Source: Acorus gramineus (taxonomy: Eukaryota > Streptophyta > Magnoliopsida > Acorales > Acoraceae). Taken from it: 64,000 bases of DNA. The DNA lies in contig CM060853.1 of assembly GCA_030737835.1 (NCBI GenBank), forward strand, positions 6,539,819-6,603,818. The letters are read 5' to 3'. The notes beneath the pieces were generated by a model. That model was not told the origin of the DNA, did no database searches, and saw nothing but the letters and a program-made list of their open reading frames with translations. Shown one piece after another: positions 23,001-36,235 of this stretch (position 1 is the stretch's first letter; each line of letters opens with the position of its first letter). The translations under genes were made by a program, and so were the position numbers.

Positions 23001-25106
23001 ATGGTCCTTACTCACTAATTAGGAACAGTTATCTAGACTAATGAATGGTTATTTGTGACAAAATTTATGTATGATTCTTTTTATAAACTACTTAATGTGA
23101 TTTTATATGGCTTTCAATAGGTTGTTGGATGCGAGATAACATCTGTGTGTTCTAGTTGCCGCCATGTCGATACAACTTTGCCTCCACCAGATAACATCTG
23201 TTCACTTTTGTAAGTTTTTATGCGAAATATGTTATAACTGTATGTGCTTCCGTAAACCTTACATATTGAGCACCCTATGATTCCATTGAAGCCCTGGAAG
23301 TGATTATTGGGGTTTTTCTTATCTGTGTAGTCAATTGGAGAATGGCTGTGGTGGGGTGTTCATAATGGCAGTTTCTACATCTTCACCTAAGGTTTGCAGA
23401 CAAATTTCAGTCATATTATGATAATGCATTGTCAATGCTTGGCCTTTATTTTAACCATTCATTAGTCTCTCCTATGGAATGCAGTCCATTAAAATTGAAG
23501 GAAATGTGACTTAAAAAAGTGCATACTTGCATCATAGAGAAGCAATTATGCATCAACATCAACAACCATGATCATTCATTCATTAATTGTTTGTCAAATG
23601 CTTCTTAACAGCCTAAAAAGGAACTTAGCATATATGTTACTTTAACCATATGTTTGATCTATGTATGATTTTAAGTTTGCATTATTATTTGTGAGACAGG
23701 CATACATTCTGTAGATTTATTTTATGTTCACCCTATCATCTTCTCCTTGTCGAACTGACAAGATTACCCGCAAAATGCTCATGGGTTGTCCATTTAGTAA
23801 ATTTTTAAGGTTTAGGTATTGAAGTATGTTTCTTTTTTGGGGGTTGTTGGTCCTTCCTGCAAAACCGATATCACCTAACACAACAATAGGAAATCACCTA
23901 AAGCAATATATATTATACTATGTCAATTATGCTCTATTACTAAAAAAATCTTTAAAATATGTGCATTCAATTCATTTGAGTACGTAGTTTATTTTTCTTG
24001 TAAAAGTATGTATTTCTATAACACAAGTATATATTTAAAAGAAATTCAAATTGTGTTTGGTTTGCAAAAGTGATAGCGGGAATGATGAAGGACCAATTTC
24101 GTAACTCTGGCCGAGAATGAGAATTCTTCCTTTCCTAAGAATCTAGTTGTGATAGATTACATGAGAAGGAATAGAGAAAATTTTACCTGGGATGCCCAAG
24201 AATGACTACAGGAATGGAGAATTCCAAACGTCATTTACTTGAATATTCCAACAGAGAGAATAAGAATGAATGTCAAACTGACCCAATGTATAACATCATC
24301 CTTCCCTTTTTTTTCAACCATTCTTTTCTGTTCTTTTAGATATATTGGCGAGTTGTGGGCACAAAAGGAACTCTCCAAGTGGAGCGCGGCAACAAAGACG
24401 GGCGCCATGGCTACGTGGTAAGTTTTTGAGTATGGATTCTTCTTCCACTGTAATTTAAGAGTAGGTTCTTCTTCTTTGTCTTCTTGCTTTTGTTGTTGTT
24501 GGTTGCTGTGTTTTTTTTTTTTGTGACATAGATAAACTTACAGTTAGTGTTTATCTGTTTATTTGTTTTTTGGTTAAATCTTATCGTATCAACACGAGTA
24601 AATCCAATCAAACTAGAGTAAGACTCAAACCAAGGACTCCTCAAGGAGTAAAGATGTCATTTTACTTATTACTTGAGAAAGACAAATAAACTCGTATTTG
24701 GAGTTTGATATCCCAGAACTCCTAACCTGAGTGCAATATGCATTCAATTATATCTACTTTGCATGAAACAACTCGCGCTCGCATTGCTGCAGGTCTCGTT
24801 CAACGCATTGGATGGAATTTCACAGAGCGTGTTCCATCCATTCTCTGGAGTGGACGAAGAACTGCGCACATTTGTCCACGACATTTCACAAGCCACATAT
24901 AAGGTATGACAATCATCACCATCGCATTCAAAAAATAAACTCAGGCAATGGATGTCTCAGTCCACGCCCAATCCATTCTCGTGCAGGAATATGAAGCTGA
25001 ACCACGGAGCTCTTACATCGAAGGGGCTCGTGACATAGCGGTGCTGGAGGCCATGCTTGAATCTGGTGTGAAAAATGGAGCTCCTATTCATGTAAGGAAA
25101 TTTTGA
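20076..25106 (+). CDS. Gfo/Idh/MocA-family NAD(P)-dependent oxidoreductase
   Basis: Twelve coding exons: 20076-20210, 20398-20538, 20817-20865, 21163-21180, 21774-21889, 21976-22089, 22481-22531, 23121-23209, 23331-23391, 24340-24417, 24793-24903, 24987-25106; all GT..AG, total 360 residues. The N-terminal Rossmann fold opens with KIAILGAGIFVRTQYIPRL (10-28). EKPAS (109-113) is the family's conserved EKP hinge next to the nicotinamide; it lies in an 18-nt microexon. The second domain carries GGFILDMGVHFIAG, with D197 and H201 in the family's active-site pattern. An in-frame TGA just upstream fixes the start ATG. The match is to the single-copy plant oxidoreductase family of similar length (Arabidopsis At4g17370-like, from memory). 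The substrate is unknown; relatives act on sugars, inositols or biliverdin. It converges on TBCCD1. Confidence 0.93.
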
Positions 25107-25903
25107 GATGGCCTTTTTACCTACCTTCCACAACTTCTTTGAAGTATCAAATCCGGTGAACAACAAATGCTATTATTTTCAGCCTCTTTCAAGGAAGAGA
25201 AAGGAAGGGTTAAAAAAGAGACAATTTGAACTTGGTTGCCCTTTATATTTATTGCTTTTATTTTATTTTATTTTTTGGATGTTATTTTTTAATCTGGGAA
25301 GCTTTGGTGCATATTCAAGGTCACCAATGAGTATACAAGTGTTTTTCTAATTTACATGAAGAAAGCTGTTGACAAAATTACCACATTAGGTTCTTTTGAG
25401 TCCGTAGAACAAAGAAAATAATTCACTGCAACAAATAAATTTTGATAATGAGAGCTGAAGAAAAATATTATGAAGCTCTCTCAGATTTCACATCTCATAC
25501 CAACAATAATAAACATATATCAACCTTTAAACAAACCTCTACCATCAGTGATAAGAAACCTTAACTGTTCATCCTCTATCACAAATTTCACTAAATCAAA
25601 AATCTGCAACACAATCATCATAATCCCTCAAGAAAAGCAAACCCAAGTGAATCTGAACCCCACAAGAAAAACAAAAGATTACAAGATGAATTGCCAACAC
25701 ATTGAAATAAAGCATGTTGTGCAATCACTAAAATTACAATGGCAGCGCGTAGTACGATACAGAGTCTGCTTCAGCAATTAGTCTATCAAAAGCATCAAAC
25801 ATGGAAGAAGAAGAGTTGGAAATGGTGGCGGAGATTCATCGGGCCACCATAATTTACAGAATCTGGATGAGCTGAATTTTCGCCAAAGCATTGACAGTTT
25901 CAA
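25107..25903. other. Convergent 3' region between the Gfo/Idh gene and TBCCD1
   Basis: Only 3' untranslated sequence of the two genes is seen. The stretch is AT-rich, and the short ORFs here (25108 and 25470) have no features of coding sequence. Confidence 0.5.
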
Positions 25904-28900
25904 TCAATCACCTTGGAGACAGTAGAGCTGGCGTATGTTTCCAGACGCTGCAGCACAGCAGAACAAATCTTTATGGGTTAGCCAGACTCAAATTTACACT
26001 TCAATTTGTGAAAGGGTTATTTGCTAAATACCTAAAAAAAACACTTTTTGGCAAAATACCCTGTTGAAACCATATTACGCAATACCCCTCAAAAGTTTAA
26101 GTTGTGCACGAATGCACTTCTGTCATAATAAAAATATATATTTTAAGTTGTGCACGAGTATCCATCAAAAGGACATGCTTGCACGATTTAATTCCTCTCG
26201 AAGGGTTTTGCTGGGAATAGGATTTTAATGGGGGTAAAAAAAGTGGGGGTATTTTGACAAAATAAGGTATTTTTAGGGATAATTATCCACATAACCCTCT
26301 CTGATAACATTGGCAACCCAGTTTCTCAGCCTCCAAGTTCCAAGTACTGACGTGGTTGTTTTTCGAGTTATTATTATTATTTTTTTAAAAAAATAGTAGG
26401 TAGTAGGAAGAAGGAACCATTACCATATAACCAGTCTTTGAAGTGTGCATGAAGAGCAGATGCTAATTCTCGTTTTCGGTTATCCTCCAACTGCACATCC
26501 CTTAAAGCTTGTTGGACATTGTCAAAGATCGTTTTCTGTGAAAGAGATTAAGGTTAACGAATCATACAAAATGATCAGCATAAAGATTAAGCTAAAACAT
26601 CAAAATGCGTGTATTCTGAACTATTTGCAACAAAAATGAGTGGGAAGTAAAAAAACAAAAGCAGCAAAACATAACATAGTGTAAGAGCTCGTACATTCTT
26701 TTTCTGTGATTCCATGTATTTCTCTGGCAACTTAAACACATCTGGATTTCTTCTGTTGGACGTGCCTCCCAACCAATCAGGAATCTGTAGGTGATTATTG
26801 AAAGAAAAAAAAGAAACTAAGACTAATGATATCACCGGTTTAAAAAGAAGCTACTATGCATGTGAAAAATGGGGGAAACTGCACTTTTAAATGAAAATGT
26901 GCATCCGCAAATCTAATTAAATTCAAAGGAACTAACCAAAGCAGCAAAAAGTTGCTTCCGCGTTATTTAGATTCAACAAGGCACGGATATATTGAGTTAA
27001 GGGAACTGTCTACAAGAGCAAGATAAGAACAGATGTTCTTTCCAAAGAGATATAAAGAAGAAAAATACCAAAAAGTTTGTGAACTGATCAGGATCAAGGT
27101 ATGTTGCGGACTCAGCCTGGACTTCAGAAACCCCTGCCGGATGAGACAATGAATCATGCGGATCAACCATTCCAAGCACAAAGGGCTCGTCCCATCTATT
27201 GACAGTCCCATCAACACCAACTTTAGTCATATGCTCCTCTAATTGTGAATAAAAAGTGTTGTATGGTGCCACCTGAAAAGAAAAAGGACTTGATTCAATC
27301 AGATGCAAAGTATTGTTGAATTTTTGACGATTATAGTAGCCTGATCATTAAAAAAAATGGATTTTGAAATGTTAAATGTCAATCTGATATACATGTATAT
27401 TGGTCTAAACGAAGATTGCCTTCCTTAGAAAATTCAAGCCACTAGTTAAAACCTTCCTTGGAAATGAAAAATGATAAAACTCTTGAGTTACATTCAAGGG
27501 ATTTTCCCAGCCAATCTTTTTTGTCAGGACACTTGATATGTTGGCTGGACCCACATTATCCATTGAAAACAAAAAATAAAGCCAAGTCCATATCAAGCTG
27601 AAAGTTTACATCTAGTGAACTGTACTGAATCTTTGATTGGATTAACATTCGATGATACTGAATTCCGACAATTAATCAATCTAGACATATTCAAAGCAAA
27701 AGATTTTTGCACAGCTGCATGGATAACATAACCATCTGTTGGACACAATAGACCACGGATATGAATAAAAATAATGGGGGAACAACAAAACCGTAGTTTG
27801 CAGAGAAAAGTTGGCATGACTGAAAGCGGGCAGTAGCACACCCGTATTCATGCCAAACAATTGAGGAAATGTGACTAGCAGTAGAAAAGAAAGGAACTGC
27901 TTTCAGTAGAAAGATTATTTTGACAATAAAAACCTCACAGACCAACAAAATATCCTTCAAAGATAACAAAGCAATAATGAAGTGAAAATGCTAAATATCT
28001 CACCTTCAATTTATGGTTATCCCCAAGAACAAGGGGTCGTTGATTAACCCCCAAGAAAAACACACACTCTCGACAATTGGCGATGCAGATACGCTTGGCG
28101 GCTGTTATTACCTGAACCCTTTCACAGTGCTCAACTCTTACAGCCTGCATGGGCAAGAAATGCACAGCATAAGAACACATTGTTTATGTTCCTTAATGAT
28201 ATTTTAATACATGATGTTCATTAATGACGTGTCATATGTGCATGCTTAGAAAAAAATGCAAGGAAATAATTATGTTATATTGGGAAACATTACTAGACAA
28301 TCATTAAAAATAGAATGATGACATTTGCAAGTTATTTACAGGCACAACATGCATATACATGCATATACTAGTTAAATTAAATAACGATAACATTGCGGTA
28401 TGTGAAAATAGGAAAAGGTGCAGTGTTCTTTTACATGCTTGATGCTTCAATGGTTAGCTCTTTTACGATGCCTAGACAACAACATTATTCGACTTGTCAA
28501 AAAAATGGAATAAAAAACATTATCAGATGATCATCTCTGGAAATCTTTTCACGAACCTGCTCCATCTTGCACCCTTTTACAAAGCAGGTGCTCCACTAGA
28601 GAATTATAGTACTTGTTACTTGTTAGACCATGCATTTTGCATTGATGGTGACAGTCTACAGTTGACATAAAAAGGGCTATGGAAGAAATGAAGAGGAACT
28701 ATACCTTTGGGTGATCCCAGTAAGAATGCCATGGAAATGATGCCCAACAGAAATTCCTTAAGAGGTTTTTCCTCTTGAACTATGATAGATATGGGCTTGT
28801 CGCCCAGCCAGAGAAGGCCGGATCAACCCATCTACTGCAAGCTTCCACACCCTACATGGGCTTTTCCTTTCTTAGGGTGAGCATGTTCAAAACAAGATGT

Positions 28901-31900
28901 GAAACACACCCATTTTTTGAGGTTTCAAACACGTTTTTCTAGGAAATCAAGAGTTGTAGTAGGATCTTGAAGAAGAGGAAGAAACTAAAAGGAGAAAACC
29001 ATGTACATTCATATCCACCAATATCAAGTCCCATTTCTGAAGTATGCCAGAGCATCTAGATGAAAATTTATCATGTGCCTTGTATTTGGAAGAATTTCAA
29101 TTCTATGGTCAAACAAATCAAAGGTTGCTGCTATTGTTCAACGTGTCCATTCATCCTCATAAACAGAAAAAAAATGTTCTTTTAAGGAAAGGTGGTAGAT
29201 CCCACTTGTCATTTTGTAGATGGAGAACAATGTAATGTGATACAGTGAATGAATAAGAAAGAAGGATTAAAATGGTGTGTATTGCAAATTAGGAGGAGAA
29301 AATTTGATTTGTCAAAGGAAAGTAGATCTTACCTTCATCAATTTCTGTAAGGTGTCAATGAAGATATAAAACCTTAGGGCATAGTTTTAATTCAATTATA
29401 CAACTAAGTTTAAGTGAACGCTTCCACTAGTTTTAAAGCTGGGTTTTTCTGATTTGTCTTATTATCATATGGTGTCGCAACCAATTTATTCTAGAAGCCA
29501 ATATCTTGAATCTCATATAGAAATCCATGCAAATTATAAGACTCCAAGCAATTACAAATCAATGCATACAAAAGCTTAAGATAGGGAAAAAATAAATTGT
29601 GGAATATCCAATCATACCTTTCCGATGGCACCAAGGACAATAGTTGCATCTGAACACCCATAGATTGTTGCATATCTCAAAGGAGCTAATATATACACCA
29701 CTGAATCATGACAATTCACAACCTGGGTATCATAAATCAATAGTCAGACAATAAACAAAACGGCTGACAAGCTCTAGATATCAACATGTAAAACATTTTT
29801 CCACATGGGAAATTAAATAAAGGAAACAAAAAAATGACAAAAATCAGTCAGAACTTCTATAAGTAATTTTGAGATTATGTCCAGTTCAGTCAATCAGCTC
29901 ACTCTTCTTCTTTTCCGAGGCAATAAAACAGCTCAACTTTTTAACAATAAGACACAGAATCTTCAATTTGTATGGACCTCTGGACTAAAACAATCCACAA
30001 AACCTAAAATCTCTTTCATTTTGCCTCAATTCCTATGAGGGTTAGGGGATCTTCACTTTTGATTTCCCCACACCCTACCTCATACACATCCAGCTAAGCA
30101 TAAAAGGGACAACTGGTTCTAATAATGTACATATCTATAGTTAGTGTGATAACAATAAGCGGTCACATGCCAAAATAAATCTTTTCTTTTGTGAAGCAAC
30201 TTAAATGTTAAAAATTTGAGGAGAATTTTATGCATTTAGTCATCCAAGTCAAAATTATAATACATCTCAGAATAGATTTAACTTTTTGTATGTGGCCTTA
30301 TGTAAGCAGGAATCCACATATAGACAAGTCAGATTTTTTTTATTTTTTAATTTCTGCACACCATTTGTCAGAAATCATTTTGTTTTCTCATTTCATTTTC
30401 ATCCCCAGAAGGAGATAGAAGTTGGAACGAGATGTCTGCAGATTATCCATGATGTTTGAAAAGGAGATTGGAGCCTTTATATTAAAGATGATGCCCCTCG
30501 AACAAAAAGGAGACGAGGGATCTCCACAAAAAAAAAAAAAAAAAAGATAAACAAATGAAATACAAGAGTAAATAATGGTTTAATGAAAACCAGAGTTACA
30601 TGGACAACAAGAACCTCATCTAAGGCACCTTATCTAAGGATAGAAGAAATTCCTACCCATTTGTAGGCATTATCACGCCTGCATATTTGAACAATAATTT
30701 CTATTGGTTATATTTCACAACTTTTATAGCTTACTGTGAATAAGTATTTGGCACATTATACAATGGCTTCATCTGCCTCTATAATTATACTCTGATCTGA
30801 CTCTATATATTAAAACAGCTTATAGCCTGCGATCCTGCCACTTTGTCGCATTCTGACTAGAAAATTGTATCCTTTTGGATGTGCCTAGCCCTACTTTTAG
30901 TATTTCACATGCATCTGCATGAGTAAACCACGTGATTGGGATGGCTTCTTGCAGTCAAGCATGATTCAGATACATATATCAAGGTAACACTATATCCAGG
31001 CAGATGGAGTATAAGGATATAGAGATTCCATTTTATTTTATTTTTGAAGAGAAGTTAGGCATCCTACCTCAATATTGTTAATAGAGGGGAACGCCCAAAG
31101 CATAATACAAATTCAAATAACAAAAAAAAAACCCACCAAAAGTGGGTCTGTTAGAAGAGAAATCTTCTATAGACACCGCCAGTAGCATAAACCAAAAAAA
31201 CTACTCAATGACAACACGTCCCCCAACCCACCCCACCCCCCCCCCCCCCCCCCGAATACAACACAAGACCTGCCCATGTATAAAAGCATCCCCAATCTTT
31301 GATAAAATGAACCATCTCCCAAATGTTCTCCATGTAAAGCACCCCCCTTTGAACAACACATGGTTCCTCGATAAGCATATTGCCTACACAACTTTCGAGA
31401 TTCCATTTCAGTTGAAGAGAAATTTCAAACACGAATTCAACAACAGCATCCAATTCTTCGTATAATATGAGAGATGAAACTTTTATATGAGAACAAAAGG
31501 ATAGATAAACATCTAGAAGTCAAACTTTTCAGTTAGCCATTCTTTCTAAAAATTCTTTAATCTTTTCTCAAGAAGGCAAATATCCAGCAGCAAAAAAGAA
31601 ACTGACCTTTACAGAGGAACCCTTGATATCACTGGCCTTCTTCACAACTGAGGCTCTAGAAATTCCCTCCACAAAAGTCTGGTTCCTAGAATTACCTTGA
31701 ATAGATGCCCCGCTCAATGACAGACTGCTCTGGCCCTTTCCTTGATTTGGATAGACATCAACCATAGTAACATCCGAGTCCGAGGCATTCTGTGGGCCAT
31801 TTTCTTTAGCTGCTACCTTTTCTGCAGTTTGCTCCAGAGAAGCAGCTATGTTTTGTAGGAGCCATTCATGAACTTCACCAGCTGGAACAGGAGCCGCCGG

Positions 31901-34900
31901 CATGTCTGGATCAGAGTTCGCAAAAAAGGGAGCCACCTGGCTCAAGGGAATTCCTTCACTACCCTTTTCACCAAACTGAATGAGAAACCCAAGATGCTCA
32001 AACCTTTCAAGCGTCAAAACCTACAGACAAGTCCAACCATTAGCAACTCAAAAGAAGAAAGTTTACCCATACAAAACTATTTGACCTAGTCAGCACATAA
32101 ATAAAAGGACCTTAAAATGATATATCACAAAGAGATAACTTTGTAAAAGCACATAAGAAGTCAAGGAGTGGCACCCTGACATTACATCCAGCAAATATAT
32201 ATATAGAAATGTGCATTCCATTTAATCTATTCAATAGAAGCTCACATTCTGAAGTAAATTAAGTAATTAATGACATTTTTTGTATGAACAAATACAAAAA
32301 TCATACTATTACAAACAAAAACTGCTGACCAAACAGCTTGACAGTTTCTCCCACATGTATCAGTTCCTGGTTGTAGGAGAACCACTTTCTTAGTAGAGAA
32401 TGATAAATGTGGCCAAGAAAATTTAAAGATTCAAGCCAAACCAATTAAAAGAATGCATTGTCTCTGTCAAGTTGTGCTAAAATTCAAGTTCAATAAGTAA
32501 ATTATTCTCTAGATAACAATTTTCCTCATGAAACATAACAAAAAAAAAAAAAGGTCTCAAACTCAACAAGAGTTATCCATGCTCAAGTCTCTTCGTATCC
32601 CGTAACCAAATAGTGCCATTATACCATATTACCATCCATAAAACAAAAGATGGATAGAAGAAAAGTATAAGCATGCCATCCTTAAAAAACATGGGTGTTT
32701 TCTGAAATAAAGGAACTCCTATTTATATGAAGAATGAACATGATCTTAATCACACTTCTTCCACAACTATACACAAATATAACCCAACAACATAACTTTA
32801 TCTGAGGGGATTTGTTTTGGCTTCACATTCAATGACATGAAATAGATAGTTGTACCCAAACATACAAAGACTAAAAAATCAAATCCAAATTGTTAACTAA
32901 CCAGAGATTCCTCATCATTGCTTTCTACAGGATCAGCTAAAAGAGCAAGCATATTGGCTATATGTTTCTGTAAATATGATAACTGGTGGGCCTCTTCATC
33001 AGCCTGTGAAGGCATAAATCGACGACTGTTGCTGCGCACAAGCTGCAATCAAACAGGCACTCACTTAATAATACTGTTGACATGTAATAAAATGAAACGA
33101 ATATTATAGTAAGGCCACCAGAATATCAAACAAACACTGCTGCAAAAGTTAAGATACTTCATATTAATACAGAACCCAGCTTGTTATAATAATGTGTCAA
33201 TCAATATTATACTATTGAAAAGTTCTCGTGATCATCACATGTCCTAATCCACATGGAGACCCAGTCACCAACTTACGTATAATAGGGCTGTCGAGCAGTG
33301 ATATGGGATGCATGACATGGATCTACCCCATTAGTAAACAACATAAGTATTGATACCGCGATGAGAAGAAAAATGTTAAGCACCTGAAATGAGAATTCCT
33401 TCGTTGGAGAAAATGTAAAAAGGGAAAATGATATCTTCTTGTGTCCTATCAGGAGCAGTGGCGAACCCACAGAAGGACCAGTGGGGGCAGCTGCCCCACT
33501 CTTTTTTTTTTCAAATAGCAGTTGATGTGTTTTGGTTTGGTAGAACATTGATGGATTTTAATTAACTAGAACAAGTATGAGTTACTTTTGATTGTTTATT
33601 ATTTTATACTGATATTTATATAAAAAGTATTTTATTTTTTGTTTTAGCTCCCGCTTGATTTGTGGATGTCTTATTTACGTATAAATTTATAAATTAGTTA
33701 TATACGGATAGAATCGTAGAAAAGAATTCGAAAAACTGTTGTTTGATATTCATTTATTTAGATAAATATCTATGTTTTGTGCTTGTGTTATCATACTTTG
33801 TCTCTCTTCCTTGTATCTACTTTGAACTGCAATTGAGACTCAGATTTTTTATAACTTTTTTAATAGCTTTAAAAGTTGTAGTGAACCTCTTTTTGTTTCT
33901 TGTTTGTTTGCACCTTCTACCAATAAACTTTAACTATTTTTATGTTTAGTGAAGATGAAAAAAAATGTATCGTTTAATTATTTTGATTAGGAAAAAAATA
34001 TTTTTACAAGGGTCAATGCCATTGTGATGTGATGTAACTGAACCACGGTTTCATTTTTTTTGAAATTGTCTTCCAATTGCAACATGGGTGTTCACCATAT
34101 TATGAATATGGCAATTTCACCCTTTATTCCATCAGTATTCAATTTGACGAGGAACCCTAACATTAGATGGCAAATCCCTAGTCACCACAAACAATGTGCA
34201 TCAGGTAAGCCCGAGAGGATTCAAACCCGAGACCTGTGGTGAGCAAACCCATGACACTAGCCAAAGAGATAACAACCCCGTGTGAGTTGTTCAAAAAAAC
34301 ATGACCTACATATTATTTTAGGTAAGACATGTGCATTGAAAAGCCACTTGAAAAATCTGGACAACATAACAATGATCAATGTACCCATAACAACAGCAAC
34401 AATAAACGAAGACCTCCCAATAATTCCATCGACCCTACCCAATTGCATACCACTCAAAATAGACACTATACATTAAAACATAATTTTCATGAATCAATCA
34501 TATAGAACACAACAAAACATATTGATACATAGATTTTCAATACATATAGACAGAGAGTGAAAGATTGACCTGGAGAGGAGACAGAGCGGACAAATACCCA
34601 TCGAATGCCGACGTCGAGGGCCAAACGTCGGCCACCGACGCCGAGTCCTTGTGGCTCCTCGGGAGGAGCCTCTTGTAAGACTGTATGTACAAGAACAAGA
34701 TCAGATCGTCCACGTGGGCTCCGACGGCGTCGACGTCCTCAGTCCTCGCCGAGGCGAGGGGGTCCGAATCGGACGGCAAGACCGCGGAGAGAGACTCGAG
34801 GACGAGCCGGGCGTCGTCGGACGAGATCCCAAGCGACTCAGAGATCTCCAACGAGCCGACCCGGCGGCGGTCGGAGGAAATGAGCTTCTGCTTGACGGAG

Positions 34901-35040
34901 GAGAGGGTGGCGGCACCGTCGGCGAAGATAATCTTCGGGATCGGGAGGAGGCCGTGCTCGAATGGCTCCCGACGCGGCCGGAGAAGCGGCGGCGACGGCG
35001 TCGGAGACGGGGACGTCACGGGTTCGGCGACTTCGGTCAT
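25904..35040 (-). CDS. TBCCD1: TBCC domain-containing protein 1 (TBCCD1)
   Basis: Nine exons on the minus strand: 35040-34570, 33042-32902, 32020-31607, 29722-29618, 28144-28004, 27272-27069, 26784-26695, 26535-26424, 25947-25904; every junction is GT..AG and in frame, giving 573 residues. The N-terminal part is Pro-rich and then helical (SLEISESLGISSDDARL). The TBCC/C-CAP beta-helix domain lies at about 343-440 and includes VVNCHDSVVYILAPLRYATI and VEHCERVQVITAAKRICIAN, with the repeated hydrophobic pattern of that fold. The C-terminus ends WLYASGNIRQLYCLQGD. TBCCD1 proteins in animals and algae are linked to centrosome/basal-body positioning and cell polarity; the plant role is not settled. 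An upstream in-frame start at 35139 would add 33 residues, but 35040 fits the family better. The gene is spread out by transposon-bearing introns. Confidence 0.92.
26015..26290. repeat. Foldback element in the last TBCCD1 intron
   Basis: The left edge (TTATTTGCTAAATACC, TTGGCAAAATACCC) and the right edge (GGGGGTATTTTGACAAAATAAGG, TATTTTTAGGGATAATTATCC) are inverted imperfect copies. The centre has two direct copies of TTTAAGTTGTGCACGA (about 26098 and 26142). This is probably a MITE. Confidence 0.5.
31236..31253. repeat. Poly-C tract in TBCCD1 intron 3
   Basis: An uninterrupted run of 18 C bases is visible, preceded by C-rich sequence. Long C runs are rare in this AT-rich DNA and also error-prone in assembly. 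Confidence 0.9.
33450..33520. repeat. Transposon-like GTGGCG...GGGGGCAGCTGCCCC segment in TBCCD1 intron 1
   Basis: The phrase GAGCAGTGGCGAACCCACAG followed by GGGGGCAGCTGCCCC is of a kind I associate with the ends of dispersed plant transposons. A similar phrase (GCAGTGGTGTAGCCAAGATA) occurs at about 51457 inside the large foldback. The rest of the element is not delimited. Confidence 0.3.
34200..34275 (-). mobile_element. Possible tRNA-derived SINE head in TBCCD1 intron 1
   Basis: Read on the minus strand, TGGCTAGTGTCATGGG (34263-34248) resembles a polymerase III box A. GGTTTGAATCC (34227-34217) matches box B (GGTTCRANNCC) at one mismatch, with tRNA-like spacing. No cloverleaf with paired acceptor arms is seen, so it is not a functional tRNA. 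The body may run down to an A-rich stretch near 34050. Confidence 0.4.
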
Positions 35041-35557
35041 TTTTTGGGGGTCGCTTTTTTGCTCTGTTTTTGGTTCTTTTTTTCCGATCGAAATAGAGAA
35101 GATTTGGGGACTGGAATTACATACGTTTCCTCGGATCATTGTTTATATGTGTTTCGGATCGTTGGATTTAATGATGGACGGATGAGAGATTCGTGTTGAC
35201 TCGTTCAAATCGGAGGGTCTTTTTGCGTAATCGGACGGTCCATGATGCAATGACGTATTGATGGGCCGGATCACGGCTCGAATTGATGGCGTATGAGAAA
35301 TCCGCCAAATCATTCGGGTTTAGATTACTAAATATCCGATTGACGTAATGGATTTTTTCAGATTAATGATTGGTACCTATATTTGGGATGGATTGAGTGA
35401 TGGAAAAATTGAAAAAAATGGTACTCTGCGTATCCAAATGGATTTTAGGCTTCCGCGTCCACCCCGGCCCACACCATTGAATAACATTACGCCACGCCTT
35501 TGTATTTTCATATGCCCGCAAAATAATGTTTTTTCACCGTCGGGGTTTGAACTCTTA
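35041..35557. other. TBCCD1 promoter and upstream flank
   Basis: No gene is seen. The GC-rich strand-shadow ORFs over TBCCD1 exon 1 end here. No strong TATA box was identified for the minus-strand gene. Confidence 0.4.
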
Positions 35558-35787
35558 GGGTGCGTTTGATTACGCGATTGTAAAATTGATTCTGTAGAAA
35601 TCTGCGATTGCAAAATTGATTCTCCAAGAAGCTCACTTTCTCAGCTTTCTGAAATCGTAGTTTTTGGACACTATTTGCTTGAAATCTGTGTGCATGAAGC
35701 TGTACAGTAAAATTGTTTGGTTGCACGATTATAAACGCAGCTTCCTGCAATTGCAATCGCAGCGCAATCGCACAACCAAACGCACCT
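35558..35787. mobile_element. Tourist-like MITE, 230 bp
   Basis: The left end GGGTGCGTTTGATTACGCGA and the right end (ACAACCAAACGCACCT) are inverted copies (about 20 of 24 positions). TTA flanks both ends (35555-35557 and 35788-35790), the target duplication of PIF/Harbinger elements. The interior itself folds (GCGATTG...CAATCGC) and has no coding capacity. Confidence 0.75.
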
Positions 35788-36169
35788 TTACTCTCTTACA
35801 TTTTAAAAATGTGAAAATCCCTATTATGAATCTAAATAGGACCTAAACTGAAAATGTACAGTAAAGTATGATCATCCAAGATATTTAATCTCTCCTATAC
35901 TAATACAGTTAGATTTATTCTTAATACATTAATACAATACACAACAGTCAACATATATAGAAAAAATTCTAATAATCAAATATTTCATTAGCTTGACGAC
36001 ATAGAAATCAGTTATTACTCATCGCCCATATCAAAAGGTAATTGGATGTAATGTATTCATATGATTTATTTGGGTGAATAAATTGATCGAATTTTTAGTG
36101 ATTTAATCAGAACAGATATGTATATAAAATCTTAGGAATAACGAACTTATGACTAGAAAATAAATAGAT

Positions 36170-36235
36170 TATCTTGAATTTAGCGCTCTGAAATCTTTAA
36201 GCTATCTTGAATTTAGCGCTCTGAAATCTTTAAGA
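36170..36235. repeat. 33-bp tandem duplication
   Basis: Two nearly perfect 33-base copies, 36170-36202 and 36203-36235, each contain TTGAATTTAGCGCTCTGAAA. A third partial echo (TAGCGCTTTAAAAT) follows. It is likely a recent slippage or unequal-exchange event. Confidence 0.85.

Noticed and set aside
31236..31253. Poly-C tract as a regulatory or telomere-like feature
   Set aside because: A simple homopolymer in an intron with no repeated telomere unit; may be partly an assembly artefact.
34217..34263. Possible tRNA gene on the minus strand
   Set aside because: Box A and box B resemble tRNA, but no paired acceptor stem or anticodon arm can be drawn.
9000..34960. Shared 16-mer GGAGGAGGCCGTGCTC near 8965 and near 34945
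   Set aside because: Short identity with no extension on either side; likely chance, the second copy being codons of TBCCD1.
34605..35199. Plus-strand open frames of 92-182 codons over TBCCD1 exon 1
   Set aside because: They are Arg-rich antisense readings of a GC-rich exon, and the minus-strand frame joins cleanly to the rest of TBCCD1.
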